Positions 1 to 9,940 of a stretch of 36,651 nucleotides of DNA are shown here, one piece after another. The DNA lies in NCBI GenBank assembly GCA_009746045.1, contig RPFO01000200.1:1-36651 (forward strand), read 5' to 3'. Both the position numbers and the translations under genes were made by a program. Numbering within the stretch: position 1 is the stretch's first letter; each line of letters opens with the position of its first letter. This stretch comes from Mesostigma viride. Its lineage: Eukaryota; Streptophyta; Mesostigmatophyceae; Mesostigmatales; Mesostigmataceae. The notes under the pieces are model-generated. The model was not told the origin of the DNA. It worked only from the letters and a program-made list of their open reading frames with translations, and did no database searches.

Positions 1-528
1 CAAATCAGTATGCACAGATAAGGGTTGTCAAGGAAACTGAGGAGAGATTGACTGTCGGTGTGCAAGTGAGCCACCACCCCAGCCTGGCTGCCTGCTTGCT
101 TCTGTAACCAAACTAGGACATGATTGAGATACCTGGCATGTGCACAGCTGACACAACTGCCCTGCACTCAGCAGCATTGCTACTAACAGCTTTACGCCTA
201 TGTAGCCTGCTATACCATGAGATGAGTGACATGGGCTTGTCAGCATTTTGTACAAAAAATAAGCCAGCCTCCCTAGCCTGCAGTTGAGTAATCTGCCGTG
301 ATTCCATGGAACTGTCCATTATAGCCTGAATGTGAATGGGCTTAAAGAGTTCCAGGGAGTGCAAGATAAGGGGTGGACCAGCCTGCAGGAGCTTGTTGAT
401 AGCCTTGTGGCCTACCTGCATAAGAACTGCATGATCAACCCTGCTGACTACTGCCAAGTGTGGTGCACAAGTAGAACAAACCACCCCAGCTTGCCCCTAA
501 TGGTGGGACAGTGTCCATCTTCCCAGTA
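1..528 (-). pseudogene. Copia-like RT/RNase H fragment, left-truncated by window
   Basis: The minus strand encodes a decayed relative of the RT-RNase H junction of the complete element at 3208-14773. Matching blocks occur in the same order: IRGKLGWF versus LRGMWAWF, SRVDHAVL versus SRMPDEVL, DSSMESRQIT versus DSSMDARQVT, and SWYSRLHRRKAVSSNAAECRAV versus the SWYSRLQKR...AECRAI region. The first RNase H Asp (DSS) and the Glu (AECR) remain. The third acidic position appears lost, with LTT where the intact copy has LTDS. A frameshift near 475-484 and an in-frame stop near 120 break it. Divergence is high, so this is an old, related family and not a duplicate of the element at 3208. It continues beyond position 1. 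Confidence 0.8.
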
Positions 529-531
529 AAA

Positions 532-2267
532 GTCCTAAATTTAGGACCAAGTGGAATTAAAATATATATATGCAAACATTAAAATTTGACCCTGGCATTC
601 GTGCCCATGACAGATAACACACTTTTTTAGTTTCTATCAAAAACCTGGGGTCAAATAATTACATTTAGTGCATGAATGGGCCCTGCCACCTGCCAGACCT
701 CAAAGCGCGAATTTGGCCAAAATGTGGGTTTTAGGACCATTAGGACCAATTAGTGTCAACGCATGACCATGCTATCCACACGGTCCCTTGAGCATCTTAC
801 AAGCGCTAGGGGACCCTACGAGGCCTTGGGATGGCGGGGCAGCGTATAACAAGGCCATACCCTGCTGTGGCTGCCTCTATATATACGCGTGCTTAACGGT
901 GTCACAGATGGTGCAGGTAATGCAATATACGGTTGCATGGTTGCTGAGGTTGCCCGGCTTGAACATGGCCCACCCCTTGCGGTAAACTTTCTCTAAGCAT
1001 ATGCCAAACCTTCTTTGACATCACGGACATGCTGGCCAGCACCCAGCGATGAAAAAACAATGCATTTGCATTGCAACTAACACATGAATGCAGCCAAATC
1101 AAGTTACAAAACAACGGTGTGCTAACATGCAACGCTTTGTGAGCGAATTCAGGGTGCATGTAACACGTAAACCATACTGTATATACTGTCTGAGAACACC
1201 CTGAACGACTGCAGGCCATAGGACCATGGTTTATAACTAACACATGAGTAAAACTGCTCTTACGCATGTGTGTTTTAGCTGCAGCGGACGACGAAGATAG
1301 AGACGTAAAAAATTGTATGACGTAAACCAACTATGTGTGACAGTTATGTGCACAGAGAGCGTCCCCTCTTTTTAGGCATAGCTGGCTGACTCAAAACACC
1401 ACGACAGCGTTGCCAGTTACACTCATGATCTAGGACACCCCGGCACGTACCTGCTACTTACGTCGCCTCATTCCAGATGGTTGCAAAAAAGTCGCTGAAA
1501 TCCGCAGCGAGGTCAGCTTTCCGAGAGCTGAGCGCACCAAAGCTGGCCAACCGGTTCGACAATGATATAAACCACGCTTGTGCTGCGTTCTAGGTCCAAG
1601 AAATACCGAAAGTGAAGACCTATAAGGTGCGCTCGCTGCCCAGCCTGAACGTCCCTAAAACATGGTCGACAATGGAAATCGGGCAAGAATATCACGGCCC
1701 AGGCGCTCCCATGTCAAATACTCCGTTTCTAAACTCCAGACTATAATAAAAATCGTCCACAAAAATTTCCTGGCTTGATTCGCACCACCATTGCTAATAC
1801 ACTAACATGTTTGTGCCAAAATCGACCCTCCGCGAGCAGGCGATCTGCGACCCATTTGTGTTGTGCCGCTGTGCTACAGCGCTACACATAAAAACTTGCG
1901 CAGAAAATATTCACAGCCTTTAAGCATAACTAACAACCTTTCGTTTTTGCTACTGGGCGCCCGAAATGATAAACGCACGTGAAAACGCCGGCCACGATTG
2001 TCAGGTCGCCATATCCACCTCACTTCATTCCCGCACCCACTTTTTCGCTCCAAAATCGGTTATATTTTTGGTCGAGGTACCTACTTTCCCGCCATTATAC
2101 CCGGTACCCGGGTACGGAATCCGGGTACCATGTGCCGGTACCACGGGTCGGGTACATCATGCCGGGTACGGTGGACATGGGGTACGGTCCATATAGTGAC
2201 CCCCCCCCCGGTACCTCGGTTATAGTGACCACTAGGACGATTTAGGACAAAGTCCTAAATTTAGGAC
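532..2267. mobile_element. candidate 1.7-kb element bounded by a 16-bp palindrome
   Basis: The same perfect 16-bp palindrome GTCCTAAATTTAGGAC lies at 532-547 and 2252-2267; the shared block extends to AAAGTCCTAAATTTAGGACC. Related TTAGGACCATTAGGACC motifs occur at 731-749, and a partial one at 2233-2248. The interval interrupts a Copia-like coding fragment that is recognisable before 528 and weakly again after 2270. This suggests a DNA element with palindromic ends. I see no transposase-like reading frame in it and no clear target-site duplication, so it could be non-autonomous, or the two palindromes could be a repeat family landing twice. Confidence 0.4.
2075..2216. repeat. GGTACC-rich cluster
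   Basis: At least five GGTACC/CGGGTAC motifs lie within about 140 bp, with short inverted arrangements such as GGTACCCGGGTAC. It sits just inside the right end of the candidate element at 532-2267 and could be a subterminal repeat array. No coding potential is evident. Confidence 0.5.
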
Positions 2268-2270
2268 CGT

Positions 2271-2408
2271 GGGAGGCTTAACAACAGTCACAAGGTTTGA
2301 TTTTAGTCTAGCTGCAGCACTTCCTTACAACTGTGCATGTAATCTGATGGAGAGTACATTGCACAGACCCACTGATCTGCTTGCTTCTGAAGCTGCAACA
2401 TTGTTGAA
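2271..2408 (-). pseudogene. possible continuation of the Copia-like fragment
   Basis: In one minus-strand frame a gap-free alignment with the RT connection region of the element at 11376-13265 is possible. The shared positions are a Trp, the Asp-Tyr pair (SDY versus GDY) and a Leu, about 20 codons upstream of the PELRG block. Identity is low and the call rests mostly on correct order and spacing relative to the fragment at 1-528, which it would join if the 532-2267 element were removed. Confidence 0.3.
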
Positions 2409-2449
2409 GCCCCAACGGCAAAAAGGTTCCGGCACTATTTAACCTAACT
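2409..2449 (-). repeat. diverged terminus of the palindromic element family
   Basis: About 41 bp ending in TTTAACCTAACT match the outer end of the 103-nt arm of the palindromic element at 10378-11411. The shared blocks are GGCAAAAAGG and TTAACCTAACT, with a few substitutions and one-base gaps. The orientation places the element terminus at 2449. The opposite end was not found in the window. Confidence 0.55.
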
Positions 2450-2478
2450 GGCGCGCTGCCTGCACAAATTTAGTCTGT

Positions 2479-2504
2479 AAACTGTATCGAATTCGATACA
2501 GTTT
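2479..2504. repeat. perfect 26-bp palindrome
   Basis: Two 13-nt half-sites (AAACTGTATCGAA and its exact complement) meet at 2491/2492 with no spacer. It lies 30 bp outside the element terminus at 2449. Function unknown; it could be a protein-binding site or a small element end. Confidence 0.6.
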
Positions 2505-3202
2505 GGGTTCCCGCCAGAAACGGCACGGCACCGGTAGCGCCGCGCCACTTCTGACGGAGGACACGTGTCCGGTGGGTCCGGAGACACTTAGGGACGAAGG
2601 TGGTGCATAGGTTTGGGGGGTATATTCGCCATAGCCTGGTTATTACAACGTGAATTGAGACAGTATCATGTTCACGACTTTGGCGGGAAATTTTCACTCG
2701 CGCGCGCGCGTATCGAGATAATAATGGCTGCCAACGTGCCGTTATCACGGAAATTTTTGCGTCTCGCGGCCTGAGACGGTTCAGAATGTCGCTCAGAATG
2801 ACGATGCGTGTTTTTCGTAGATCAGGCATGGCCAGATTGGTAGGACTGGGAAAATACAGGTAGGAAAATACTGCCTTCTTGGTCGTCAGTGCCATATGAG
2901 TTATAGCTTACCATATTTCGATTTTCTCTGTACAGGCCGAGCAGTCTGCGCCAGCCCGAGCATCCAGGTTTGGTACAGGACATCTGCTGCAAGGTTTGCT
3001 GGGATTGCGGACGCGTTTGTAGGTCATCTTTGCACGGAATATCAACGTAGTAACCATAGCGGATGCATGCATGATGCGGCTATGGCGGCCTATGCCTGTA
3101 GCGCACTAGTATGTGTGAGATATGAGGGTCCCGGCCAGCAGAATCGGGGCGGGACGTGAATGAGCCAGGTACGGCAACGTGTTTGCGTGTTGTTTGCCGC
3201 GG
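2505..3202. other. no gene recognised; left flank of the LTR element
   Basis: A minus-strand open frame of 141 codons spans 2470-2895, but I see no recognisable domain or convincing composition, and a CG-alternating tract (2699-2710) lies within it. Left unannotated as coding. The sequence up to 3202 is the pre-insertion host DNA that resumes at 14779. Confidence 0.4.
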
Positions 3203-3207
3203 AATAC
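3203..3207. repeat. target-site duplication AATAC, left copy
   Basis: The five bases AATAC immediately precede the 5' LTR. The same five bases follow the 3' LTR at 14774-14778. This sets the element ends at 3208 and 14773. Confidence 0.9.
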
Positions 3208-3906
3208 AGTTAACGCCAAGCGCATTGGCGTGATCCTGATTCGGCATATCTCTGCGATTCCAGCGGCACCGGAACGAGTTCATTCCGACAAGTATCAAGA
3301 AAGTTATGGCGTTCCGACTTCCCGGTCGCGCGCGAGCGCGAGCCGGCTGTTCTTCTAAGTCGGACGTGAATATTTGCCGACGACATATGGGGTCGACAGT
3401 AATTCCTGGGCTGACAGGAATTAGGTGCTGTACCTACGACGGTATTGGATTAATACGTCGTACGCAGGAAATAGGAACCTTAACCTGTGGTCTGTTGGTA
3501 CCGCAGGCTTAGTCCTGGACTTCTAGGTGCAGATGCAATAAGTCACTGTGGACTGCGCTCTGTGGTCACTGTGCCTGTATGGCAGACCTACTGTATAGGA
3601 ACTGGGCGCTGTACAGGTAGTGAATACTGTACCGGGGGTGTTATTACTGAGCATACCTCTTAGGTTGCTCAGGACTAGCAAGCACAGTGCACAAGTATAT
3701 AAACAATAGGCCAGTGCCATTTGGGCAGATCTCTTGCGAGCCCGCCTCACGTGTTGTGCCTTGACTTGGCAAGCGCGTATACAAGCCTCAAGTGTGTGAG
3801 CGCTGTAACATTATCCAATTTTAACAAAGCTCCGTTTCCAACCATATTCACACATTGCTGCATTGCAACCATATCCTTCACATTGCGTTTGATAGGAACG
3901 TTAACT
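3208..3906 (+). repeat. 5' LTR
   Basis: 699 bp, starting AGTTAACG and ending CGTTAACT, colinear without indels with 14075-14773. Differences seen: C/T in the CAGCGG(C/T)ACCGG stretch, C/A after GTACCGCAGG, and G/A in AACT(G/A)GGCGCTG. The TATA box at 3696 implies U3 of roughly 3208-3725. A TGTAA at 3804-3808 could serve as a polyadenylation signal if the host uses the green-algal motif, which is inference only. Confidence 0.93.
3696..3703 (+). promoter_or_regulatory. LTR TATA box
   Basis: TATATAAA about 210 bp before the end of the 5' LTR, conserved at 14563-14570 in the 3' LTR. It is placed as expected for the U3 promoter that drives the genomic RNA, with initiation expected around 3725-3735. 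Confidence 0.65.
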
Positions 3907-3999
3907 CAAATTACAACCAGTCTCAGCGGAACGGCCAGGAGGGTCGTTGCCGGTTGCGGTGTGCAGCGTTGACGACGCGAGGAGCTTGTCCGGTGGTGA

Positions 4000-4920
4000 A
4001 TGGTGCAGGAAGAACAACGGCAGCAGGATTTCCGGTTTCGGCAGTCTGCTGGGGGTTCGATTTCGCCTGAATTGCGTCGTGTCGTTCGGGATCTATCTTT
4101 ATTGCTTGCAGATCGTCCGCCTGTTAATCGCAGCTTCGTGCAATTCGTCGACGACCAGGTCGAAGATTGGGAGCGAATTCTGCGGCACGTACAAACCATC
4201 GTCATTCCGGAGCACCGGAGCATCGACGACCTCGAGCAGGAGCTTCACGGTTTGGTCGGCATCCAGACGGTGATTACAGCAGTAGCTGAGCGAGTGCGTG
4301 CGGAGTTGGCGGCAAGGCGAGGCGAGGTTGCGGAGGCAGCTGGCGCAGTGCGACACGAGTTTGTACCGACAGCAGCGGGTGCGGGTTTACCACGTACTTT
4401 CACAGGCGTCATCGGCGACGAGGGTGTTGCAGCGGGGCCAGTTAGGCGTGAACGACGCGGAGCGGAGCACTACAGGCGGCTTGCAGAGGTCGGGGCGACA
4501 GCGGAAGCCATCACCGGAGGACAGCGCGCGGCAAGAGTCGGCAGGTTTCCGGAGCGAGCAAGGGTTCCTTTTCAGGAACTGCCCCAGCCCCTTCGCGTTC
4601 GTGTGACGCGTTGGGAGGAGTTTGCCCCTCTTGGGTACGATAGTGACCTTGAGGTGGGAGCAGGGGGTGTCGCTGGGCTAGGCGACGAGACACTTGGCGA
4701 CCACGAGGTGCCAAGATACAATCCGCGGGGTGCCAACGACGGGTTGTCACCTGTCTACTATACCAACGGTGACGATTCAGTCATCGCGGGCCGACAGCGG
4801 GTCGACGACGGCGCAGCGGGGAGCAGGGTGCCAGAGCTGATTGTGGTGAGCGACAGCGACGACGACAGCGACAAGGAGAACCAGGACGCGCCTGGGGCCA
4901 GCCGTGGTGGTCTTGCCTGA
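4000..4920 (+). CDS. extra ORF upstream of gag, 306 aa, with a SUMO-interaction-like motif
   Basis: This ORF starts 94 bp after the 5' LTR and would be the first reading frame of the retrotransposon RNA. No known domain is recognised. Residues 22-120 are helix-prone and charged, followed by an Arg- and Gly-rich middle. The tail is strongly acidic: ELIVVSDSDDDSDKENQD at about 279-296. That tail has the classic layout of a SUMO-interacting motif, a hydrophobic core LIVV followed by Ser/Asp residues. The frame is uninterrupted although gag and integrase are frameshifted. The ATG chosen is the first in the frame that gives the long product. It could be a captured host gene, an additional structural or host-interaction protein, or a first exon. 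Function unknown. Confidence 0.65.
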   Translation: MVQEEQRQQDFRFRQSAGGSISPELRRVVRDLSLLLADRPPVNRSFVQFVDDQVEDWERILRHVQTIVIPEHRSIDDLEQELHGLVGIQTVITAVAERVRAELAARRGEVAEAAGAVRHEFVPTAAGAGLPRTFTGVIGDEGVAAGPVRRERRGAEHYRRLAEVGATAEAITGGQRAARVGRFPERARVPFQELPQPLRVRVTRWEEFAPLGYDSDLEVGAGGVAGLGDETLGDHEVPRYNPRGANDGLSPVYYTNGDDSVIAGRQRVDDGAAGSRVPELIVVSDSDDDSDKENQDAPGASRGGLA

Positions 4921-5040
4921 GTGGTAACACTTGGCACTTTCCTTTCTTGTTCAGTAGCTTATATTGCTTTAATTGCTGCTTGGCCACTTGGCTGGCTGTA
5001 GCAGATCTGAACAAAGGCCATCATGGATGATGGAGCTATG

Positions 5041-6021
5041 AAAATGAGAATGAAAGGTGCGGTCCTTTATGGCACCGCCACCTTCATGACAGGCAATCCG
5101 GCCCAACCAGCCGATTCTTGAGACCATGCTTTATCATTAAAGCAACCAAAAGACATTTCAATTCCAATGAGATACATGACGAATTACAAAGAGTGTCGAG
5201 TTGTAATGTTGTAGTTATAAGAGCAGCTGTGAGGTCCCTTGGTTGACGCCACTGCAGGCCCCTTGTGGCGGCAGTGCGCGTGTGTTCCCGACCTAGTTCC
5301 TACTGGCATTCTTGCCAACGACGACCAGGGTGCCCGAAGGCCCTGTCCCTTGTCTCGTTCTCAGTCTTACACACATTCTTAACAAAACCAATACATTGTC
5401 ATATCCGTCAGTCCATCCTCATGGCAACTGACTGCATGCAACCACTCACGGGGGCTGCTCCGGGCTGCTCGAACTATTTCACCCCATGAAGACAACAAAC
5501 CAGTTGTGAGGGAGAGAAACGGACGAACAACGACCACCATGGTTCGTTGCTCATCCTTCTATACTGCTCAAAGCTCAAACCTGGCGGCTGGCGCCACTAG
5601 CGCCACTTTAGACATCAGCCAATCATAACATTGTCTAATTTCCGACAAGCTAAACTTCAAGCTTTATCTGTCAAGCGAACACAAATATACAAGGGCAAAT
5701 CTATCGGCTATGCCAGGCACCGCCTGGGGCTTCCTTGCATTTGTGTCTGGTGTCCCACGTTGAAATCCTGAAATTGCACATCTGCTCAGTGCCTCGCCGG
5801 CTTGCTGCGTACCAGCATTCGGCAAACTGCCCTTGTGACGAATGTCAGTGAAATTCAGGTCCGCCCAAAAGTTCCGTCAGCAAATTCAGCGGACTTGGCG
5901 CGTGAGTACAATTGAGATCCGCGGCGTCAGTACCGGGCCGCGGTATAGCAACCCGCACAAGGCTGCGGACGTCAGAATTACGCTAAAATCTGAATTGCGG
6001 ACGTGATAGATCACGGACGCG
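5041..6021. repeat. 981-bp direct repeat, copy 1, in the retrotransposon leader
   Basis: Identical or nearly so to 6469-7449 at a constant offset of 1428 bp, with no indels seen. Together with the 447-bp spacer it looks like a recent 1428-bp tandem duplication with a truncated second copy. The ends show no LTR features, purine tract or target duplication, so a nested LTR element is unlikely. Contains only short, unconvincing ORFs. Confidence 0.9.
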
Positions 6022-6468
6022 CCAGCTGTCGCGTTTGCGTGCCAGATCATCCTGGACTGGTCATTACCGCTACTTGGAATGCATCCACTATCAGCAGTAA
6101 TCATGTGTGAGATATGCCACCTCCCCCCCACTATTTAGCTCACAACAACGTGAGAGCAAAAAGTGAAAGAAAGGCATCTCACACTAAAGAAGGAAGCCCA
6201 AAGAGAGCGTCATTCCAGGCAGCAGCAAAAAGAAAAAAAAAATCCAGCTGCTCAAAGATGCTTTTCCAGGATCAGCAACAACCTTAACATGCATGCTTTT
6301 AAAGGCTTAGCAATAACCCCTTCGATGGCTTTGTACAGGGAAAAGCCCTAACCTCTTCAGATGCTTTTGAAGGCTAAGCAATAACCTTTTCCTTGTGCTT
6401 CCCTGGGTGAAGCAGGAGGAACATCCAGGCTGGCCGGACTGAACCCATCATGGGTTGTTCGTCCGTTT
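6022..6468. repeat. 447-bp spacer of the tandem duplication
   Basis: Present once. It contains three imperfect copies of a motif of about 26 bp (ATGCTTTT-AAGGC-AGCAATAACC type) at about 6257, 6292 and 6360, and an A-rich tract at 6227-6242. No coding region seen. Confidence 0.5.
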
Positions 6469-7449
6469 AAAATGAGAATGAAAGGTGCGGTCCTTTATGG
6501 CACCGCCACCTTCATGACAGGCAATCCGGCCCAACCAGCCGATTCTTGAGACCATGCTTTATCATTAAAGCAACCAAAAGACATTTCAATTCCAATGAGA
6601 TACATGACGAATTACAAAGAGTGTCGAGTTGTAATGTTGTAGTTATAAGAGCAGCTGTGAGGTCCCTTGGTTGACGCCACTGCAGGCCCCTTGTGGCGGC
6701 AGTGCGCGTGTGTTCCCGACCTAGTTCCTACTGGCATTCTTGCCAACGACGACCAGGGTGCCCGAAGGCCCTGTCCCTTGTCTCGTTCTCAGTCTTACAC
6801 ACATTCTTAACAAAACCAATACATTGTCATATCCGTCAGTCCATCCTCATGGCAACTGACTGCATGCAACCACTCACGGGGGCTGCTCCGGGCTGCTCGA
6901 ACTATTTCACCCCATGAAGACAACAAACCAGTTGTGAGGGAGAGAAACGGACGAACAACGACCACCATGGTTCGTTGCTCATCCTTCTATACTGCTCAAA
7001 GCTCAAACCTGGCGGCTGGCGCCACTAGCGCCACTTTAGACATCAGCCAATCATAACATTGTCTAATTTCCGACAAGCTAAACTTCAAGCTTTATCTGTC
7101 AAGCGAACACAAATATACAAGGGCAAATCTATCGGCTATGCCAGGCACCGCCTGGGGCTTCCTTGCATTTGTGTCTGGTGTCCCACGTTGAAATCCTGAA
7201 ATTGCACATCTGCTCAGTGCCTCGCCGGCTTGCTGCGTACCAGCATTCGGCAAACTGCCCTTGTGACGAATGTCAGTGAAATTCAGGTCCGCCCAAAAGT
7301 TCCGTCAGCAAATTCAGCGGACTTGGCGCGTGAGTACAATTGAGATCCGCGGCGTCAGTACCGGGCCGCGGTATAGCAACCCGCACAAGGCTGCGGACGT
7401 CAGAATTACGCTAAAATCTGAATTGCGGACGTGATAGATCACGGACGCG
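6469..7449. repeat. 981-bp direct repeat, copy 2
   Basis: Second copy of 5041-6021. It ends 24 bp before the gag start codon and so forms the immediate gag leader. The duplication separates the upstream ORF from gag by an additional 1.4 kb. Confidence 0.9.
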
Positions 7450-7473
7450 ACAATCAACCAACAAGCGGGCTTT

Positions 7474-8624
7474 ATGGGCTTCGCGCGGCGCGGCGCTGGG
7501 ATGGATGGACGAGATGGACGCGATGGACGCGGTGGACGCGATGGACGCGGGGACGGCCAGGCGCTGGGAGACCAGGCTGAGGTGCCAGATAATCAGAGCC
7601 AAGGATCGCAGGGCGGTCAGAACGCGCCAGCCGCAGATCAAGCGGCTCCTAAGCGACCGACAGTGGCTGAGGGGTACGCGGTGCTAGGCCAGTTTCAGTC
7701 CATCAAGGACAATTGGCAGCCCCGGGATGCTGAGAGGATGTTAGAGGACATGAACTTGTACACGGAGATATACACCGGTGACAAGCTTCGCATCCTGGCG
7801 TCTAGTGCCTACATAAGGCAGTCGGCGAGGCGGCTGTTCAAGTTTGTTCGGGAGCGACACGCGGCGGGGGACACCTGGGCGGCGTTTATGACGCGACTCA
7901 GGTCGTTCCTGAGTGACAAGAGGACCATAGATGGGTCCCACCTGAAGCAAGAATACCTGGACTACAAGCCCATCAAGGGGCAGCTAGTGGTCCACGCCTT
8001 TGAAGACTTCGTCAAGCTGGGGAGGACGCCATGGCCAAGGGCTTCTTCGTCGCAGATCGGATGGCCATGGGCGACTTTCTCAAGTCGCTGCAGCTGGATC
8101 CGGTCACCATGGATAATGTGACCATCCACATGCGACAGGTCCATGGCTGGGCAGCCATGACGGACCAGTTGTATGAGTGTTTCAGCGGCAAGTACGTGGG
8201 TGGTAAGCGCCCTCGTCAGGGTGATGAGGAGGCCACTGAACCCACGGTTAAGTCCATGAGGGGATCGGGCCACGGGGGCCCAGCGCCCTCGAGAGGGCCT
8301 GAGACCTCTTCAAGGGGTCGAGGAAGGTCCAGGAGGGGGCGTGACAGAAGGGCTGGACGGGGGACCCCGCCGAAGTCGGGACATCCACAGTCCCAGTTTG
8401 ACTTCAAGAGGGTGGGTGGTCCTCCCAAGGCTGGGCCCAGCAGTGGGACCTCACGGGACATCAGTCAGGTGGAATGTTATTTCTGCCAGGGGAAGGGTCA
8501 CTTCAGGAATGAGTGTCCCTCGTACCTGAGGCAGGAAGGTCAGAGCAAGCCAGCTCAGGGTGGCAGCAAGGACAAGGCTGGTCCATCCCAGGATAAGGGC
8601 AAGGGCAAGGCTGCTGATCATTGA
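7474..8624 (+). pseudogene. gag: gag polyprotein, one frameshift
   Basis: Structural protein of the retrotransposon. The N-terminus is Arg/Gly/Asp-rich (GRDGRDGRGGRDGRGDG), encoded by a 9-bp minisatellite at about 7501-7550. A helical capsid-like region follows (about 7660-8200). The C-terminus is basic and Gly/Arg/Ser-rich (8260-8400) with a zinc knuckle CYFCQGKGHFRNEC, a perfect C-x2-C-x4-H-x4-C, at 8475-8516. The frame changes near 8010-8020 at a run of four G. One G more would read through continuously (KLGEDAMAKG), so a lost G or an assembly error explains it. The frame then ends at TGA 8622-8624, and pol continues in that same frame. The start ATG is the first in the open frame after the leader. 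Confidence 0.85.
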
Positions 8625-9940
8625 CTTGAGCCTGCACACATCCCTGAACCCTGGAGGGTGCCCCCAGGGGTGTGTAATGTAGCTGCTAGTGACAGCAGTG
8701 AGGGGCAGCCCCATGCTCTAGTGAAAGAGCCTATTGGACACGATGGGGCAAGCTTGGTTACCACAGAGAGTATGCCAGCTGTAGCTGCAGTGGTTACTCG
8801 CCAACGTGCCCGCCATGGCGGTGCTGCGCCTGAGGTAGGACCTGGTGATGTGGACCCAGGTGGATCTCAGAAGCATTCTGACCGTGCAGGACTGGCACAG
8901 GATGGTCAGGATGAGGATAGGGCTGGAGACAGTCTGACAGGCACGACCCTGGTGCCTCCTGTACATAAGGGATCTGTACATACCTTGAGTGCTAATAATG
9001 ACAATAAAAGGTTTTCTCTCTTGTATGACATTGCCTCAAGGTTGCATACCATGTTTGGCCATGCAGCTCAGTCTTTGCAAGTTGCTAGACGGCTGGGAGG
9101 AAGTGAGTTGTACTCCATCTGCCAACAGGTTGCTCAAGCTTGCAAGTGCAGGCTAGTTGCTAGAAAGCCCAAGCAGTCTCATGCCAGGACTCCTATTTTG
9201 CAGCCAGGCCATGTGCAGGTAGATATTCAGAGAATCAGGGGTTTGAAGCTGCTGGTGGCAGTGGACAGATATACCAAGTACAAGACCTACTAGAGATCCT
9301 GCCTGACATGGAGAAGCCTACATTAATTGCTGCTCTGAAGTTGACAAGGAGCAGGTACCCTGGGTTGGAGTTGTTGCAGTGTGACATTCAGTTTGAGTGC
9401 TGTGAGAACCTGCCAGAGTTTCCAGAGTTGCTGATTACACCCAGGGAGAGCCACGGCCAGCAAGGGGTGGTGGAGAGAGCCATCCAAGAGATCAAGACTG
9501 TGCTGCTGGTGGAGAGGATTCCAAGGACGTCATCTGCCATTGTGACATCTGCATGGCTACGTTCTGTGGAGGACAGGCTGAACCTGAGGACTCCCATGTT
9601 CTTTGGTGACATTGCCATCAATCCTCTTATGCTGCATACCAGGATGCTGCCAGCTGATGCTGAGCAGGCATGGAAGGAGAAGCTAGAGGCCAAGTTCCTC
9701 AAGCTGAGGCAGAAAGACAAGGGCTGGAGTGTCCTAGAACCTAACGTTGGACAACAGGTTGTTGTGTGGAAGGAACCAAGCTTTCCAGGGAAACGTGGCA
9801 GCTGGCATGATGGGGTGGTGACCCGAGTAGAAGCCGCTGGCCATAAGTGCTGGGTGGCCATTGATGGCTCCCAAGCAGTGCACCGTCTGTCCTGGTCAAA
9901 GATCCGTCCCCGGGGAGGTAATCAAGGAGACCTCTTCCAG
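8625..9940 (+). pseudogene. pol: integrase domain, one frameshift
   Basis: Inserts element cDNA into the host genome. It follows the gag stop in the same frame after a variable, protease-free linker (8625-9000). A zinc-binding HHCC-like region shows HTMFGH (9045-9062), then CQQVAQACKC; the Cys spacing is atypical. Catalytic Asp 1 lies in VQVDIQ (about 9222), Asp 2 in LLQCDIQFE (about 9383), and Glu in GVVERA (about 9473). There are 29 residues between the last two, against 35 in canonical integrases. The frame shifts by one base near 9285-9295. A C-terminal SH3-like stretch (VGQQVVVWKEPSFPG...WHDGVV) runs to about 9917. Identified by motif order; Copia-like overall but divergent. Confidence 0.78.

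Noticed and set aside
902-1330. Minus-strand ORF of 142 codons
   Set aside because: No recognisable domain, low-complexity Ser run and average composition; lies inside the candidate element without support.
3907-3940. Primer binding site
   Set aside because: The interior starts CAAATTACAACC with no TGG; no match to a tRNA 3' end that I can support.
4099-5014. Overlapping ORFs in other frames and on the minus strand across 4000-4920
   Set aside because: Shorter than the 306-codon frame and without features; treated as shadows.
5041-7449. Nested LTR element with 981-bp LTRs
   Set aside because: No target duplication, no terminal inverted repeat, no purine tract or primer site next to the repeats, and only 447 bp between them; a tandem duplication explains it better.
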